DNA of 64,000 nucleotides, from assembly GCF_001937665.1 (NCBI RefSeq), contig NZ_MSKL01000012.1, positions 1 to 64,000 on the forward strand, in the 5' to 3' direction. This document shows, in pieces, positions 45,154-53,852 of this stretch (positions are counted from its first letter, which is position 1; every line of letters begins with the position of its first letter). Source of the DNA: Actinomyces oris. GTDB lineage: Bacteria; Actinomycetota; Actinomycetes; Actinomycetales; Actinomycetaceae. The translations under genes were made by a program, and so were the position numbers. Under the pieces are notes generated by a model that was not told the DNA's origin, did not search any database, and saw nothing but the letters and a program-made list of their open reading frames with translations.

Positions 45154-45291
45154 GCGCGTGCGGGGACACTCGCTCCCAGCCGGGGGCACTTCGCGCCTGC
45201 GGGGACGGGATTGCAGTCCCCGACGGCGTCGAATGCCCCCGTCCGGAACAACACGCACCCGGCCACGCGAAATGTCCCCGCCGGTGAGGGC
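45154..45291. repeat. 138-bp direct repeat, left copy
   Basis: It starts GCGCGTGCGGGGACA and ends GGTGAGGGC; it matches 46516-46653 along its full length without large gaps. It contains a GGGGAC...GTCCCC hairpin around GGGATTGCA and several GGGGACA or TGTCCCC words. It lies between luxS and the AlbA_2 gene. The remainder of 45103-45495 has no supported gene. Confidence 0.8.
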
Positions 45292-45495
45292 AGAAGCCGA
45301 GGAGAGGCCAGTCCTCACATCCTGGCAACACCGTGGCCGGCAGAGTGACGGGGTGAGACGGTGCGCCGTCACCGGGCTCCGACGTCGAGCCCGGTCCGGC
45401 ACCGGCGCCGACCGTATCCTGAGCCTCACTCAGCCCACCCCCGCCCACCCCGTGCCCGCGCCGCGAGGCACCGACCCGAAGAGAACCTGACGCAC

Positions 45496-46464
45496 GTGGA
45501 GAGCATCGATACCGTCACCATCACCAATCCCGCCAACCCCGTCCTCATCTGGTGGGTCATCGCCCAGCCGCTGCTGCTCCTGCTGTCCTTCCTCGTGGGG
45601 CGGCTGACGCGGTTCCTGCTGCGCGGGCGGGTCGCTGTGTCGGATGCGGCGGCCACACTCATCGCGCTCGTCGGCCTGTGGCTGGGGCTGCTGCTGGCGG
45701 GATGGATCTTCGACGAGGGCGACCTGTTCTCGATCAAGATGCTGGCGACCTCCTGCGGCGTGGCGGTCGTGGTGCTGGTGGCGACCTCCGCGGTGCTGGC
45801 GCGCGTCCAGCACCGTCGCACGCTGCTGCCGATCGCGGAGGTCGCCCAGATGGGCGAGTCCGACCGTCTGGAGTTCAAGTCCTCAGCGCGTTGGAACCTA
45901 CGCACGGACAAGCGCGACGAGGCCATGGAGGAGGTCGTGGCCAAGACGGTGGCGGCCTTCATGAACTCCGCGGGCGGCACACTCCTGCTCGGTGTCGATG
46001 ACGGCGGCAATCTCATCGGGCTCGGCCCCGACTACACGACCCTCAAACAGCCCGACGCCGACCGCTTCGAGCTGTGGCTGCGCGGCATGTGGCGCACACG
46101 CATGGGCACGAACGCGGCTGCGCTGCCGCAGGTGGACTTCGCGCCGACCCCGGATGGGACCGCGGAGGTGTGCCGGGTGACCGCGCCCCCGTCCCCACTG
46201 CCGGTCTACCTCAAGCCGGCCAAGGGACGCGACGGGGCGGCACTGTGGGTACGGGTCGGCAACTCGACGCGGCGCCTGGAGGTGGACGACGCCGTCGACT
46301 ACGTCATGCTGCGCTGGCCGCGGATCAACCACGTGGCCTGGCCGATCCGGCTTGGGAACTTCCTGCTGCGCCGCGACCAGTCGCGCAGGGCACTGCCCAT
46401 CAACCCGGCCGCGGCCGTCACCGCCGCCACGGGTTCCCGGGACGACGAGGCTGCGGGCAAGTAG
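45496..46464 (+). CDS. Membrane protein with AlbA_2/Schlafen-type domain
   Basis: 322 residues. Two or three hydrophobic segments (ILIWWVIAQPLLLLLSFLVG, LIALVGLWLGLLLAGWIF, SCGVAVVVLVATSAVLA) lie in the first 105 residues. After them, ESDRLEFKSSARWN (about 119), EEVVAKTVAAFMNSAGGTLLLGVDDGGNLIGLG and a VYLKPAKGRDGAALWVRVGNSTRRLE region make up the AlbA_2 (AAA_4) fold found in putative regulators and defence proteins. Tethering of this domain to the membrane is uncommon. The GTG at 45496 is the best start but the ribosome site is weak. The gene stands between two copies of a 138-bp repeat. Confidence 0.8.
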   Translation: MESIDTVTITNPANPVLIWWVIAQPLLLLLSFLVGRLTRFLLRGRVAVSDAAATLIALVGLWLGLLLAGWIFDEGDLFSIKMLATSCGVAVVVLVATSAVLARVQHRRTLLPIAEVAQMGESDRLEFKSSARWNLRTDKRDEAMEEVVAKTVAAFMNSAGGTLLLGVDDGGNLIGLGPDYTTLKQPDADRFELWLRGMWRTRMGTNAAALPQVDFAPTPDGTAEVCRVTAPPSPLPVYLKPAKGRDGAALWVRVGNSTRRLEVDDAVDYVMLRWPRINHVAWPIRLGNFLLRRDQSRRALPINPAAAVTAATGSRDDEAAGK

Positions 46465-46515
46465 GCCGTCATAGGCCAGGCCCGGCGGGGCGACCCGCAC
46501 AGGCGGGAACAATCT

Positions 46516-46653
46516 GCGCGTTCGGGGACATGTCCGCACAGCCGGGGACATCCTGCGCGTTCGGGGACGGGATTGCGGTCCCCGACGGCGTCGAACGCCC
46601 CCACCCGGAAAGACACGCACCCGGCCGCGCGGAATGTCCCCACCCGTGAGGGC
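46516..46653. repeat. 138-bp direct repeat, right copy
   Basis: Same orientation and same length as the copy at 45154. Shared blocks include GGGGACGGGATTGC, GTCCCCGACGGCGTCGAA and ACACGCACCCGGCC. It lies between the AlbA_2 gene and the end of the MMPL gene. Confidence 0.8.
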
Positions 46654-46707
46654 GGGCCGACGGGAATCCGCCTGACCCGCCCTCGCCGGCCACCGCGAGC
46701 ACCGGAC

Positions 46708-49047
46708 TCAGGACACGACAGCGGCCTCCTTATCCGCAGCATCCTCAGCGTTCTCGGCCTGATTGTCCGCGCAGTCCGTCTCCGGTCGGGCCGACTGGCC
46801 GGCGTCGACCTCCTTCTGCTCCAGTGCCTGCTCCAGGCCCTCCCCTTCGACGTCGACGACAGGGAGCAGCCGGTCCAGCCATGCCGGCAGCCACCAAGCC
46901 TTCTCCCCCAGCGCCGCCATGAGCGCGGGAATGAGGGTCATGCGCACGAGGAAGGCATCGGCGGCGATCCCGACGGTCAGACCGAGGGCGATGGGCTTGA
47001 CGTAAACGTTGTCGGTGTGAACGAAGGCCATGAAGACGCCGACCATGATGACGGCCGCCGCCACCACGACTTTCGCACTGCCCAGGAATCCGGTCTCGAC
47101 CGCCGCCGCGGCCGCCTCACGACGAGCCGCAGGCGTCACGGAAGTCGCGTCACCGCGCCGCCGGCTCCACTCCTCGCGCATGCGCGAGACGAGGAAGACC
47201 TGGTAGTCCATGGCCAGCCCGAACAGGACTCCCATGACGATGACCGGCAGGAAGGAGATGACGGCGCCGACCTTGGAGACGGCCAGGAGGTCGGCCGCCC
47301 ACCCCCAACCGAAGACGGCGCCCACCGCGCCCATGCCCGCCCCCAGCGACAGCAGGTACCCGAGGGTCGCGGTCACAGGAACGGCGACGGAGCGGAAGAC
47401 CACCATGAGGAGGATGAGCGAGAGGCCCACCACCACGATGCCGAAGGGGATGAGGGCGGCGTTGAGCTCCTCGGCGACGTCGATCGCGACGGCGGTCTGG
47501 CCGGTGACCATGACGTTGTCGAGCCCGTAGCGGCTCTCATAGTCGCCGGCGTGGGAGCGGATGTTACGCACGAGCTCCATCGTGGCGGGGTCGGCCTGCG
47601 ACTTCTCGGGACGGAGCTGGACGAAGGCGAGGGTCCCGTCCTCGTTGGGGGTGGCCAGGGAGACTCCCTCAACGCCGTCGAGCTGGGAGAGGTCACGGGC
47701 CAGGCCCTGAACCGCGGCGACGGAACCGGAGGGCTGAGAGACGTCGGCAATCACGACGATGGGGGAGTTGTAGCCCTCGCCGTAGGCCGCGGCGACGGCG
47801 TCGTAGGTCTCGCGCTGCTGCGACCCCTTCTCGGCGAAACCGTTGTCGGTCAGGGCCAGGCGCAGGCCGCTGGCGGGGACGGCGCACAGTCCCAGGAGGA
47901 CGACGACGGCGCCGATCGTCATCCAGGGGCGGCGGGTCACAGCGCGCACCCAGCGGGACGCCGGCCTCCGGTCCGCGTCCGCGCCGCTGGCAGCGACCTT
48001 GCCGCGGCGCGGGAGCAGACGCTTCCCGAGGATGCCGATGAGAGCCGGGACGACCGTCAGGGCCACGAGCACGGCCACCGCCACGACCGCCGCCGAGGCC
48101 AGTCCCATCGTGGTCAGGAACCTGATGCCGGCCACGCTCAAACCGCACAGGGCCACGATGACCGTGGTACCGGCGAAGACGACGGCCCCTCCGGAGGTGG
48201 CGGTGGCCCGCCCTGCGGCCTCGGCCGGCTCGATGCCGTCGGCGAGGTACTCACGCGCCCGCGAGACGATGAACAGTGCGTAGTCGATGCCGACCGCCAG
48301 TCCGATCATGACGGCCAGGACCGGGGTGGTGGAGTTGATGTCGGTGATGCTCGCCGCCGCGAGGATGCCGAGCATGCCGGTTCCCACACCGACGGCGGCG
48401 GCGATGAGCGGGGTGCCCGCAGCCACGAGGGAACCGAAGGAGATGAGCAGGACGATCGCGGCGATGGCGACGCCGACGAGCTCAACGGCGGAGATACCGA
48501 TCCCCACCTCCTGGTCGATGTTGCCGCTGCGCTGGACCGTCAGAGACGAGTCCATGGCCTCGGTGCGCTCGGCGAGGGTATCGAGGTCTTGGGCGACGGT
48601 CTTGGCCTTCGGCGTGGTTCCGGTGGTGATGGAGCCGACCGAGGCGTCCGCCTGCACCTGGACGAGCACGTGGGTGCCGTCGGCGGAGACGGTCGACGCC
48701 ACCCCGGTGGCCTTGTCCCCGAAGGGCGGGGAGACCGTGGCGACGCCGTCGATCTGCGAGGCCCGAAGGGCGAAGGCGTTGACGGCCGGGGCGTGGTTCT
48801 CGATGCGGCCGTTGGAGCTGGTGATGAGGACCTGCTCGCTCGTGCCGGCCGCTTGGGGAAGCCGGTCGGAGAGGACCTCCAGGCCCCGCATCGACTCGGT
48901 ACCGGAGATGGTGAAGGTGTCGTCGAGCTGGATACCGGTGGTGGCGACGACGCCACCGAGGGCAGCGATGAGCAGCGCCCAGGCGGCGAGGACCCGGGTG
49001 GCGTGACGAGCGCACCATCGCCCCAGGGATAGGAGGAAGTTGGACAT
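46708..49047 (-). CDS. MMPL-family RND exporter
   Basis: 779 residues with the duplicated MMPL layout: one helix, a large external loop (about 35-190), a run of helices, a second loop, and again helices. The blocks GIDYALFIVSRAREYL and GLAMDYQVFLVSRMREEW are the family's paired motifs. Such proteins export lipids or drugs using proton force. An acidic tail of about 40 residues is likely cytoplasmic. It is divergent from a TetR gene with 129 bases between starts, so regulation by that protein is likely. AAGGG precedes the ATG. Confidence 0.92.
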   Translation of the reverse strand: MSNFLLSLGRWCARHATRVLAAWALLIAALGGVVATTGIQLDDTFTISGTESMRGLEVLSDRLPQAAGTSEQVLITSSNGRIENHAPAVNAFALRASQIDGVATVSPPFGDKATGVASTVSADGTHVLVQVQADASVGSITTGTTPKAKTVAQDLDTLAERTEAMDSSLTVQRSGNIDQEVGIGISAVELVGVAIAAIVLLISFGSLVAAGTPLIAAAVGVGTGMLGILAAASITDINSTTPVLAVMIGLAVGIDYALFIVSRAREYLADGIEPAEAAGRATATSGGAVVFAGTTVIVALCGLSVAGIRFLTTMGLASAAVVAVAVLVALTVVPALIGILGKRLLPRRGKVAASGADADRRPASRWVRAVTRRPWMTIGAVVVLLGLCAVPASGLRLALTDNGFAEKGSQQRETYDAVAAAYGEGYNSPIVVIADVSQPSGSVAAVQGLARDLSQLDGVEGVSLATPNEDGTLAFVQLRPEKSQADPATMELVRNIRSHAGDYESRYGLDNVMVTGQTAVAIDVAEELNAALIPFGIVVVGLSLILLMVVFRSVAVPVTATLGYLLSLGAGMGAVGAVFGWGWAADLLAVSKVGAVISFLPVIVMGVLFGLAMDYQVFLVSRMREEWSRRRGDATSVTPAARREAAAAAVETGFLGSAKVVVAAAVIMVGVFMAFVHTDNVYVKPIALGLTVGIAADAFLVRMTLIPALMAALGEKAWWLPAWLDRLLPVVDVEGEGLEQALEQKEVDAGQSARPETDCADNQAENAEDAADKEAAVVS

Positions 49048-49102
49048 GGCAGCCCTTTCAGAAGGTACGGAGATGATCGAATTCGATACGCAAACGTACT
49101 GG

Positions 49103-49112
49103 ATACATGTAT
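49103..49112. promoter_or_regulatory. Candidate TetR operator
   Basis: ATACATGTAT is a perfect palindrome inside an AT-rich segment (ggatacatgtatgtattg) between the divergent MMPL and TetR genes. Related words (GATACG, GTACTGGATAC) flank it. Confidence 0.5.
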
Positions 49113-49176
49113 GTATTGAAACCCAGGACGTTGTGACTCCTCGCACCCCCACAGCGCCGGTAAGGTGGGCGGTCTC

Positions 49177-49800
49177 ATGACACCGAGCACCGACCCGCCA
49201 GCAGCCGAGCGCACACTGCGCAAGCGGGAGAACACCCGCGCCCGTCTCATCGAGGCGGCTGCGGACATCATCGCCTCCAAGGGCATCGCCAGCACTCGTA
49301 TTGACGACGTCGTCAAGCAGGCCGGCTTCACCCGGGGCGCCTTCTACTCCAACTACTCCTCGCTCCAGGACATCCTGACCGAGGCCATCGTCACGCGCTC
49401 CAACACCTTGCTGTCACGGGTCACGCAGGCCATCGACTCCTTCGAGGGCGCTCCCACAATGGACTCGCTCATGGAGCTGCTCGAGGCCATCCGCCCCGAG
49501 GCCCGCACCATCTACCTACTGACCACGGAGTACTCCCTCTTCCAGCTGCGCAACCCCGACAGCCCGACGATCCCCGGGACGGCTCGCGCCGACTTCACCG
49601 CCAGACTGTCCGGGACGGTCGAGAAGGTGCTCATCCGCATGGGACGCCGCCCCACCGTCCCCACGGCGAGCCTGGCTGACCTCGTCAGCCTGCTCTTCAT
49701 GGACTCGATCACCGAGAGCATCGACGGCAGCAGGCTGCGCGACCTCATCGAGGCGGTCATCATCGGGCTGAGCACGCCGACGAACGCTGACGACGCCTGA
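49177..49800 (+). CDS. TetR-family regulator of the MMPL exporter
   Basis: 207 residues. The N-terminal helix-turn-helix is RARLIEAAADIIASKGIASTRIDDVVKQAGFTRGAFYSNYSSLQDIL. The C-terminal ligand domain (ESIDGSRLRDLIEAVIIGL) is diverse. It probably represses the divergent MMPL gene and itself through the palindrome at 49103. TAAGGT lies ten bases upstream of the ATG. The 317 bases after it (49801-50117) contain no gene I can support. Confidence 0.92.
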   Translation: MTPSTDPPAAERTLRKRENTRARLIEAAADIIASKGIASTRIDDVVKQAGFTRGAFYSNYSSLQDILTEAIVTRSNTLLSRVTQAIDSFEGAPTMDSLMELLEAIRPEARTIYLLTTEYSLFQLRNPDSPTIPGTARADFTARLSGTVEKVLIRMGRRPTVPTASLADLVSLLFMDSITESIDGSRLRDLIEAVIIGLSTPTNADDA

Positions 49801-50117
49801 GTCGCTCCGCACCAGAGCCCGCCTCCCGTCGAAGCCAGATCCCGCCCCCTCACAAGGTGCACATCGACATCATCCCCGGCGGCAGAAGGCCACAGCTACC
49901 AGCCGACCCCCACTGCACGCTCTCTACAGCGCCCCAACAGAGCCACCATGCGGCGAATCTGTCCGTACGGGACGACTTTGAATCACAGCAGCCGCACCGC
50001 GGTTTACAAAGGCCCAGGTCATCACCCTGTTACTCACAGATACCGGATTCGATCAACCGTCAAAGCCGTCCCATCTGGACACTTTCAGGGCTCGGGCACC
50101 CTCTGTAGGCTCAGCGT

Positions 50118-50861
50118 GTGAGTCGCACCAGTGCCGCGCCCGTCATCGTCTCCTGCGCCATGGCTGAGGAGGCCCAGCCCTTCCTGGACGCCCTGCCCGA
50201 GCGCGCGGCAGCCCAGGCGCCGACCCTGCCGGGCTCCGCGCGCGCCTGGTCCCTTCAGCTCCCCGACGACGAGCGCGAGCTCATCCTCATGCGCAGCGGT
50301 ATCGGGCTTGTGGCGGCCGCGAGCGCGCTGGCGACGGTCCTGGCTCAGGTCCACCCCGGCGCCGTCGTCTCGGCGGGGACCACCGGTGGGCTCGGCCGAC
50401 AGGTCGAGGTCGGCGACGTGTGCGCCTCAGCGAGCCTGGCCTACACCGATGCCGACGCCACCGCTTTCGGCTACGCCCGCGGCCAGACCCCGGGCCAGCC
50501 GGAGACCTTCACCGGGGACCCGGCCCTGCTGGAGCGCCTGGAGCAGGTGGGCCCGCAGGCCCTGCGCGGCGCCACGGCGTCGTCGGGCTCGGCGCGGCTG
50601 CGCGTCGGTCAGATGCTGGCCGGCAACTCCTTCGTGACAGCCGCGAACGTGGCCGACACCCGCGAGATCTTCCCCGGGGCGCTCAGCACGGACATGGAGT
50701 CGACGGCGCTGGCGCAGGTGGCGGCGAGCGCCGGCGTCCCCTTCGTCTCGGTGCGCGGCGTGTCCGACCTGTGCGGCCCCGAGGCGGGCCAGGACTTCCA
50801 CATCGCCGCTGAGGAGGCCGCCGCCCGCAGTGCCGCGGTCGTCCTGGCTCTGCTCAGCTGA
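50118..50861 (+). CDS. mtnN: 5'-methylthioadenosine/S-adenosylhomocysteine nucleosidase
   Basis: 247 residues of the PNP/MTAN fold. The blocks VSCAMAEEAQPFLDAL, LILMRSGIGLVAAASALATV and SAGTTGGLG, the nucleoside site STDMES (Glu194), and the catalytic Asp217 in VSDLCG fit MtnN better than futalosine hydrolase. It cleaves SAH and MTA and feeds LuxS. TAGGCT lies six bases before the GTG, indicating a leaderless mRNA. Monocistronic; ends at a hairpin element shared with the convergent hxlR-like gene. Confidence 0.85.
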   Translation: MSRTSAAPVIVSCAMAEEAQPFLDALPERAAAQAPTLPGSARAWSLQLPDDERELILMRSGIGLVAAASALATVLAQVHPGAVVSAGTTGGLGRQVEVGDVCASASLAYTDADATAFGYARGQTPGQPETFTGDPALLERLEQVGPQALRGATASSGSARLRVGQMLAGNSFVTAANVADTREIFPGALSTDMESTALAQVAASAGVPFVSVRGVSDLCGPEAGQDFHIAAEEAAARSAAVVLALLS

Positions 50862-50883
50862 TCCACTGACGGCCCCGAGCCTC

Positions 50884-50960
50884 ACCGACATTTTCTTCAC
50901 AGATCGACCTCTTCTTCAGAAACGACCCGGAACCGCGTCGTTTATGAAGAATGTGTCGGT
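50884..50960. repeat. CGAC-N10-GTCG hairpin element (copy c)
   Basis: Inner stem TTCTTCAGAAACGAC (50912-50926) pairs with 50937-50951 (one mismatch) around CCGGAACCGC. An outer ACCGACA/TGTCGGT stem closes it. The left 23 bases (50881-50903) are identical to 52271-52293. Lies between convergent genes. Confidence 0.75.
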
Positions 50961-50985
50961 TTAGTCGGCCTGACGCAGGCGCGCC

Positions 50986-51333
50986 TCACCGGCGCGAGTC
51001 GGGCTGCGGCGTGAAGGCCGACGTCGGGCAGCTGATGCCCCACTCATACATCGCATCGAGTACCGGCCGCAGGCTCCTGCCCAGGTCGGTGAGCTCGTAG
51101 ACCACGCGGGGCGGCACCTCGGGGTAGGCGTGTCGGGTGACGATCCCACGCGACTCAAACATCCGCAGCCGGTTGGTCAGCGTGTGCGCGCTGATCCCCG
51201 GCAGGGCGTCACGCAGCTCCCCGAAACGCTGCGGGCCGTGCATGAGCTCGCGCACGATGAGCGTCGCCCACGGCCCGTCGAACAGCAGCAGGAACCTCGC
51301 CACCCCGCACTCGGGAAGATCGACCTCACTCAT
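50986..51333 (-). CDS. HxlR-family transcriptional regulator
   Basis: 115 residues. The winged helix reads CGVARFLLLFDGPWATLIVRELMHGPQRFGELRDALPGISAHTLTNRLRMFESRGIV, then YPEVPPRVVYELTDLGRSL. HxlR proteins often sense oxidants or quinones and control a divergent oxidoreductase. The NmrA-like gene at 51399 fits this, with a palindrome in the 65-base gap. Confidence 0.93.
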   Translation of the reverse strand: MSEVDLPECGVARFLLLFDGPWATLIVRELMHGPQRFGELRDALPGISAHTLTNRLRMFESRGIVTRHAYPEVPPRVVYELTDLGRSLRPVLDAMYEWGISCPTSAFTPQPDSRR

Positions 51334-51373
51334 GACATCGAAACCTACCCCAATAGTGCAGTTGACGTAACTG

Positions 51374-51388
51374 GTGCATCGTATGCAC
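51374..51388. promoter_or_regulatory. Candidate HxlR operator
   Basis: GTGCAT-CGT-ATGCAC is a perfect inverted repeat in the 65-base divergent gap. TTGACG (51362-51367) just upstream could be the -35 box of the + strand gene, placing the operator in its spacer and -10 region. Confidence 0.6.
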
Positions 51389-51398
51389 TAATGGAGTT

Positions 51399-52265
51399 AT
51401 GGCTGACATCGTTCACGGCGCCACAGGCGCTCAAGGCTCTCCCGTCCTATCCGCTCTGACCTCCGCCGGGCGCACTGCCATCGCTGCGGTCCGGCACCCT
51501 GAGGCAGTCCCCGCCGGCATCGCCGCCCGGCAGGTCGACCTGGCCTCAGCGGACTCCCTCGCCGCCGCCTATGAGGGCGCCGACGGCGTCTTCGTCCACC
51601 TACCCATGGGCGCAGCCGAGGCGGTGGCCGCCCAGGCCCGGGCCGTCGTCGAGGCGATCACCCGGGCCCGCCCCGGCCGCGTCGTCATCTCCACCAGCGG
51701 GCAGATCGTCGACCAGCCGGACTCACCGCTGCAGGCGCCCGCGGACAGCCCCATCATGACGCTCATCGACGGCGTGACCGGCAGCGGCGTCCCCACGGCC
51801 GTGGTCGCCCCGCGCCTCTACCTGGAGAACCTGCTCCTGCCGGTCGTCCTGGGCCCCGTGCTCGAGGAGGGCGTGCTGCGCTACCCGCTTTCGGCGTCGT
51901 TCCCGGTCTCCTGGAGCTCGCACCTGGATGTGGCCGAGGTCGTCGCCCGCCTGCTCACGGATGACTCCCCCACCACGGGCACGGTCGGCGTCGGCCACCT
52001 GCCCGGACTGACGGGACCGGATCTGGCCACGGCCTTCTCCAGCCGCTTGGGCCTCGAGGTCCGTTTCGAGGCCATCACGCCCGAAACCTTCGGCGAGCTC
52101 ATCACACCGCTCTTCGGGCCGGCCGCGGCGCCGGTCGTTGACCTCTACCGGGCGCTCAACGCGCAGGACGGCAACACCATCGCCGAGGACAGCAGCGCCC
52201 AGGAGCTCCTGGGACTCCGGCCGCGCCCGATCGAGCAATGGCTTGAGGACCTGGCGGTCTCATAA
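51399..52265 (+). CDS. NmrA-like NAD(P)-binding oxidoreductase
   Basis: 288 residues. The Rossmann motif is IVHGATGAQGSPVLSAL, followed by an extended short-chain dehydrogenase pattern (AAYEGADGVFVHLPM, RVVISTSGQIVD, YLENLL). NmrA-type members either reduce quinones (QorB) or sense NADP. The divergent HxlR regulator suggests an oxidative or electrophile response. The ATG lies very near the expected transcription start, leaving little or no leader. Confidence 0.88.
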   Translation: MADIVHGATGAQGSPVLSALTSAGRTAIAAVRHPEAVPAGIAARQVDLASADSLAAAYEGADGVFVHLPMGAAEAVAAQARAVVEAITRARPGRVVISTSGQIVDQPDSPLQAPADSPIMTLIDGVTGSGVPTAVVAPRLYLENLLLPVVLGPVLEEGVLRYPLSASFPVSWSSHLDVAEVVARLLTDDSPTTGTVGVGHLPGLTGPDLATAFSSRLGLEVRFEAITPETFGELITPLFGPAAAPVVDLYRALNAQDGNTIAEDSSAQELLGLRPRPIEQWLEDLAVS

Positions 52266-52270
52266 CCGGA

Positions 52271-52345
52271 CTCACCGACATTTTCTTCACAGACCAACCA
52301 AAACTTCAGAAACGACGCGGCTCCGGGTCGCTTCTGAAGTTTTGG
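52271..52345. repeat. CGAC-N10-GTCG hairpin element (copy d)
   Basis: CCAAAACTTCAGAAACGAC (52298-52316) pairs with 52327-52345 with one mismatch, around the loop GCGGCTCCGG seen in copy a. The left 23 bases equal those of copy c. Lies between convergent genes. Confidence 0.75.
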
Positions 52346-52441
52346 TCGATCTATCTGCCGGCGCGGGCTCCCGGGCGCGGCATCGAGGCGACAGCAGGGC
52401 GCGGCAGGTTGCGGGCGTCTGCCGGGCGCCGCTCAGTCGGC

Positions 52442-52741
52442 CTAGCGCAGGCGGGCCTCGACGCGTTCGACCTTCGCGGTCATCTGGTCGGTCCAACCGG
52501 GACGGATGTCGGCCTTGAGGACAAGCGCCACGCGCGGGCTCACCTCAGCGACCGCCTCGCAGGCCCGCTTGACCACGTCCATGCACTCGTCCCACTCCCC
52601 CTCGACCGTGGTGAACATCGACGTCGTCTCATGGGGCAGCCCCGAATCGCGCACCACGCGCACGGCTCGGGCCACCGCCTCGGAGACCGATCCGTCAGGA
52701 GCGTCAGTGGTGGTCGGGGACACGGAAAAGGCGATGAGCAT
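52442..52741 (-). CDS. Thiamine-binding protein, MTH1187/YkoF-like
   Basis: 99 residues. MLIAFSVSPTT, VARAVRVVRDSGLPHETTSMFTTVEGEWDECMDVV and RVALVLKADIRPG are the blocks of the MTH1187 family, small proteins that bind thiamine or a related pyrimidine. The role is probably binding or carrying rather than catalysis. TAGCCT lies six bases before the ATG, another leaderless start. Confidence 0.9.
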   Translation of the reverse strand: MLIAFSVSPTTTDAPDGSVSEAVARAVRVVRDSGLPHETTSMFTTVEGEWDECMDVVKRACEAVAEVSPRVALVLKADIRPGWTDQMTAKVERVEARLR

Positions 52742-52829
52742 GCGGCCAGGCTAGCCTCGCGGCACCATCCGGGCCGCCGCTCTGTCCGTTCTTGCCTTTG
52801 AGCGCACTCGAAGTCCTACGGTCTGCGTC

Positions 52830-53360
52830 ATGACCAGCTCGACCGCTTCACGCAGCGAGCCCGACGACGTCCGGCTCCGCGAGGCGCTCCGCCTCGACTC
52901 CGTCCCACCCAGTGACAACGTCGGGCCGGAAACCGGGCCTGGTGCAGCCGGATGGGACATTGCGACCACTGCCGATCACCTGGGGGTCAGCGCCCACACG
53001 CTGCGCTACTACGAGCGGATCGGACTCGTGCGGGTGGACCGTGACGCCTCGGGACATCGTCGTTACGACGCCGCCGGCGTACGGCGTCTGGTGTTCCTCA
53101 CCCGGATGCGGACCTCGGGAATGCCGATCCGCGATCTGCGGCGCTATGTCGCGCTGGTCGAGGCCGGCCGGGACACGGTGCCCGAGCGCCTGTCCCTGCT
53201 CACCGAGCACCGCGACGGCCTGCGCACCCGCATCGACGAGCTCCGGCTGGCGCTGTCCGCCACCGACTACAAGATCGCCGCCTACACGCGGGAGCTGGAG
53301 GGGCAGGCCGCCACGGACAACATCGACACTTCCGAGACTGACAAGGAGACCCCCTCATGA
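52830..53360 (+). CDS. MerR-family transcriptional regulator
   Basis: 176 residues. After a polar N-terminus of about 40 residues comes the MerR helix-turn-helix: WDIATTADHLGVSAHTLRYYERIGLVRVDRDASGHRRYDAAGVRRLVFL, then a dimerisation coiled coil. No metal-binding cysteines are present. TACGGT is seven bases before the ATG. It overlaps the carboxymuconolactone decarboxylase-like gene by four bases and probably controls it. Confidence 0.92.
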   Translation: MTSSTASRSEPDDVRLREALRLDSVPPSDNVGPETGPGAAGWDIATTADHLGVSAHTLRYYERIGLVRVDRDASGHRRYDAAGVRRLVFLTRMRTSGMPIRDLRRYVALVEAGRDTVPERLSLLTEHRDGLRTRIDELRLALSATDYKIAAYTRELEGQAATDNIDTSETDKETPS

Positions 53361-53785
53361 CCGCTGAAACCTCTCACCCCCAGCACGACGTCAACAGCCC
53401 CGAGAACCTGGCCCGGCGCGAGCGCGGCCTGGAGGTCGCCCGCTCGGTCGACGGCGAGGCGGCCCAGGCCGTCATCGACTCGCTGGCGGACATCAGCCCG
53501 GCGCTCGGCCACCACATCGCGGCCTTCGGTTTCGGGGACGTCTACGCCCGTTCCGGCCTGGACCCACGCAGCCGCCAGCTCGTCACGATCGGCGTGCTCA
53601 CGGCCCTGGGTGGCTGCGAGCCGCAGCTGAGGATCCACATCGGGGCTGCGCTCAACGTGGGGCTGACCCGCGAGGAGATCATCGAGGCGATCCTGCACGC
53701 CTCGGTCTACGCCGGTTTCCCGCGGGCGCTCAACGCGACCTTCGCGGCACGCGAGGTCTTCGCCGAACGCGACGCCACCGACTGA
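53357..53785 (+). CDS. Carboxymuconolactone decarboxylase family protein
   Basis: 142 residues. The fold blocks are FGFGDVYARSGLDPRSRQLVTIGVLTALGGCEPQLRIHIGAALNVGLTREEIIEAILHASVYAGFPRALNA. It lacks the CxxC of AhpD peroxidases, so it is closer to PcaC-like or gamma-carboxymuconolactone decarboxylase relatives, many of which have unknown roles. It is co-transcribed with the MerR regulator (ATGA). Confidence 0.9.
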   Translation: MTAETSHPQHDVNSPENLARRERGLEVARSVDGEAAQAVIDSLADISPALGHHIAAFGFGDVYARSGLDPRSRQLVTIGVLTALGGCEPQLRIHIGAALNVGLTREEIIEAILHASVYAGFPRALNATFAAREVFAERDATD

Positions 53786-53852
53786 TCGTCCGTGTCGGCT
53801 CGTATCGCGGCGGCCTCAGCAGGTCGCAGCGCGGGGCTCAAAATGAGGCAGC

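Noticed and set aside
45154-46653. Possible CRISPR array
   Set aside because: The repeats are 138 bp, only two, and separated by a whole gene; no short spacer pattern or cas gene is present.
50118-50861. Futalosine hydrolase
   Set aside because: No menaquinone-pathway genes are nearby, and the presence of luxS favours MTA/SAH nucleosidase.
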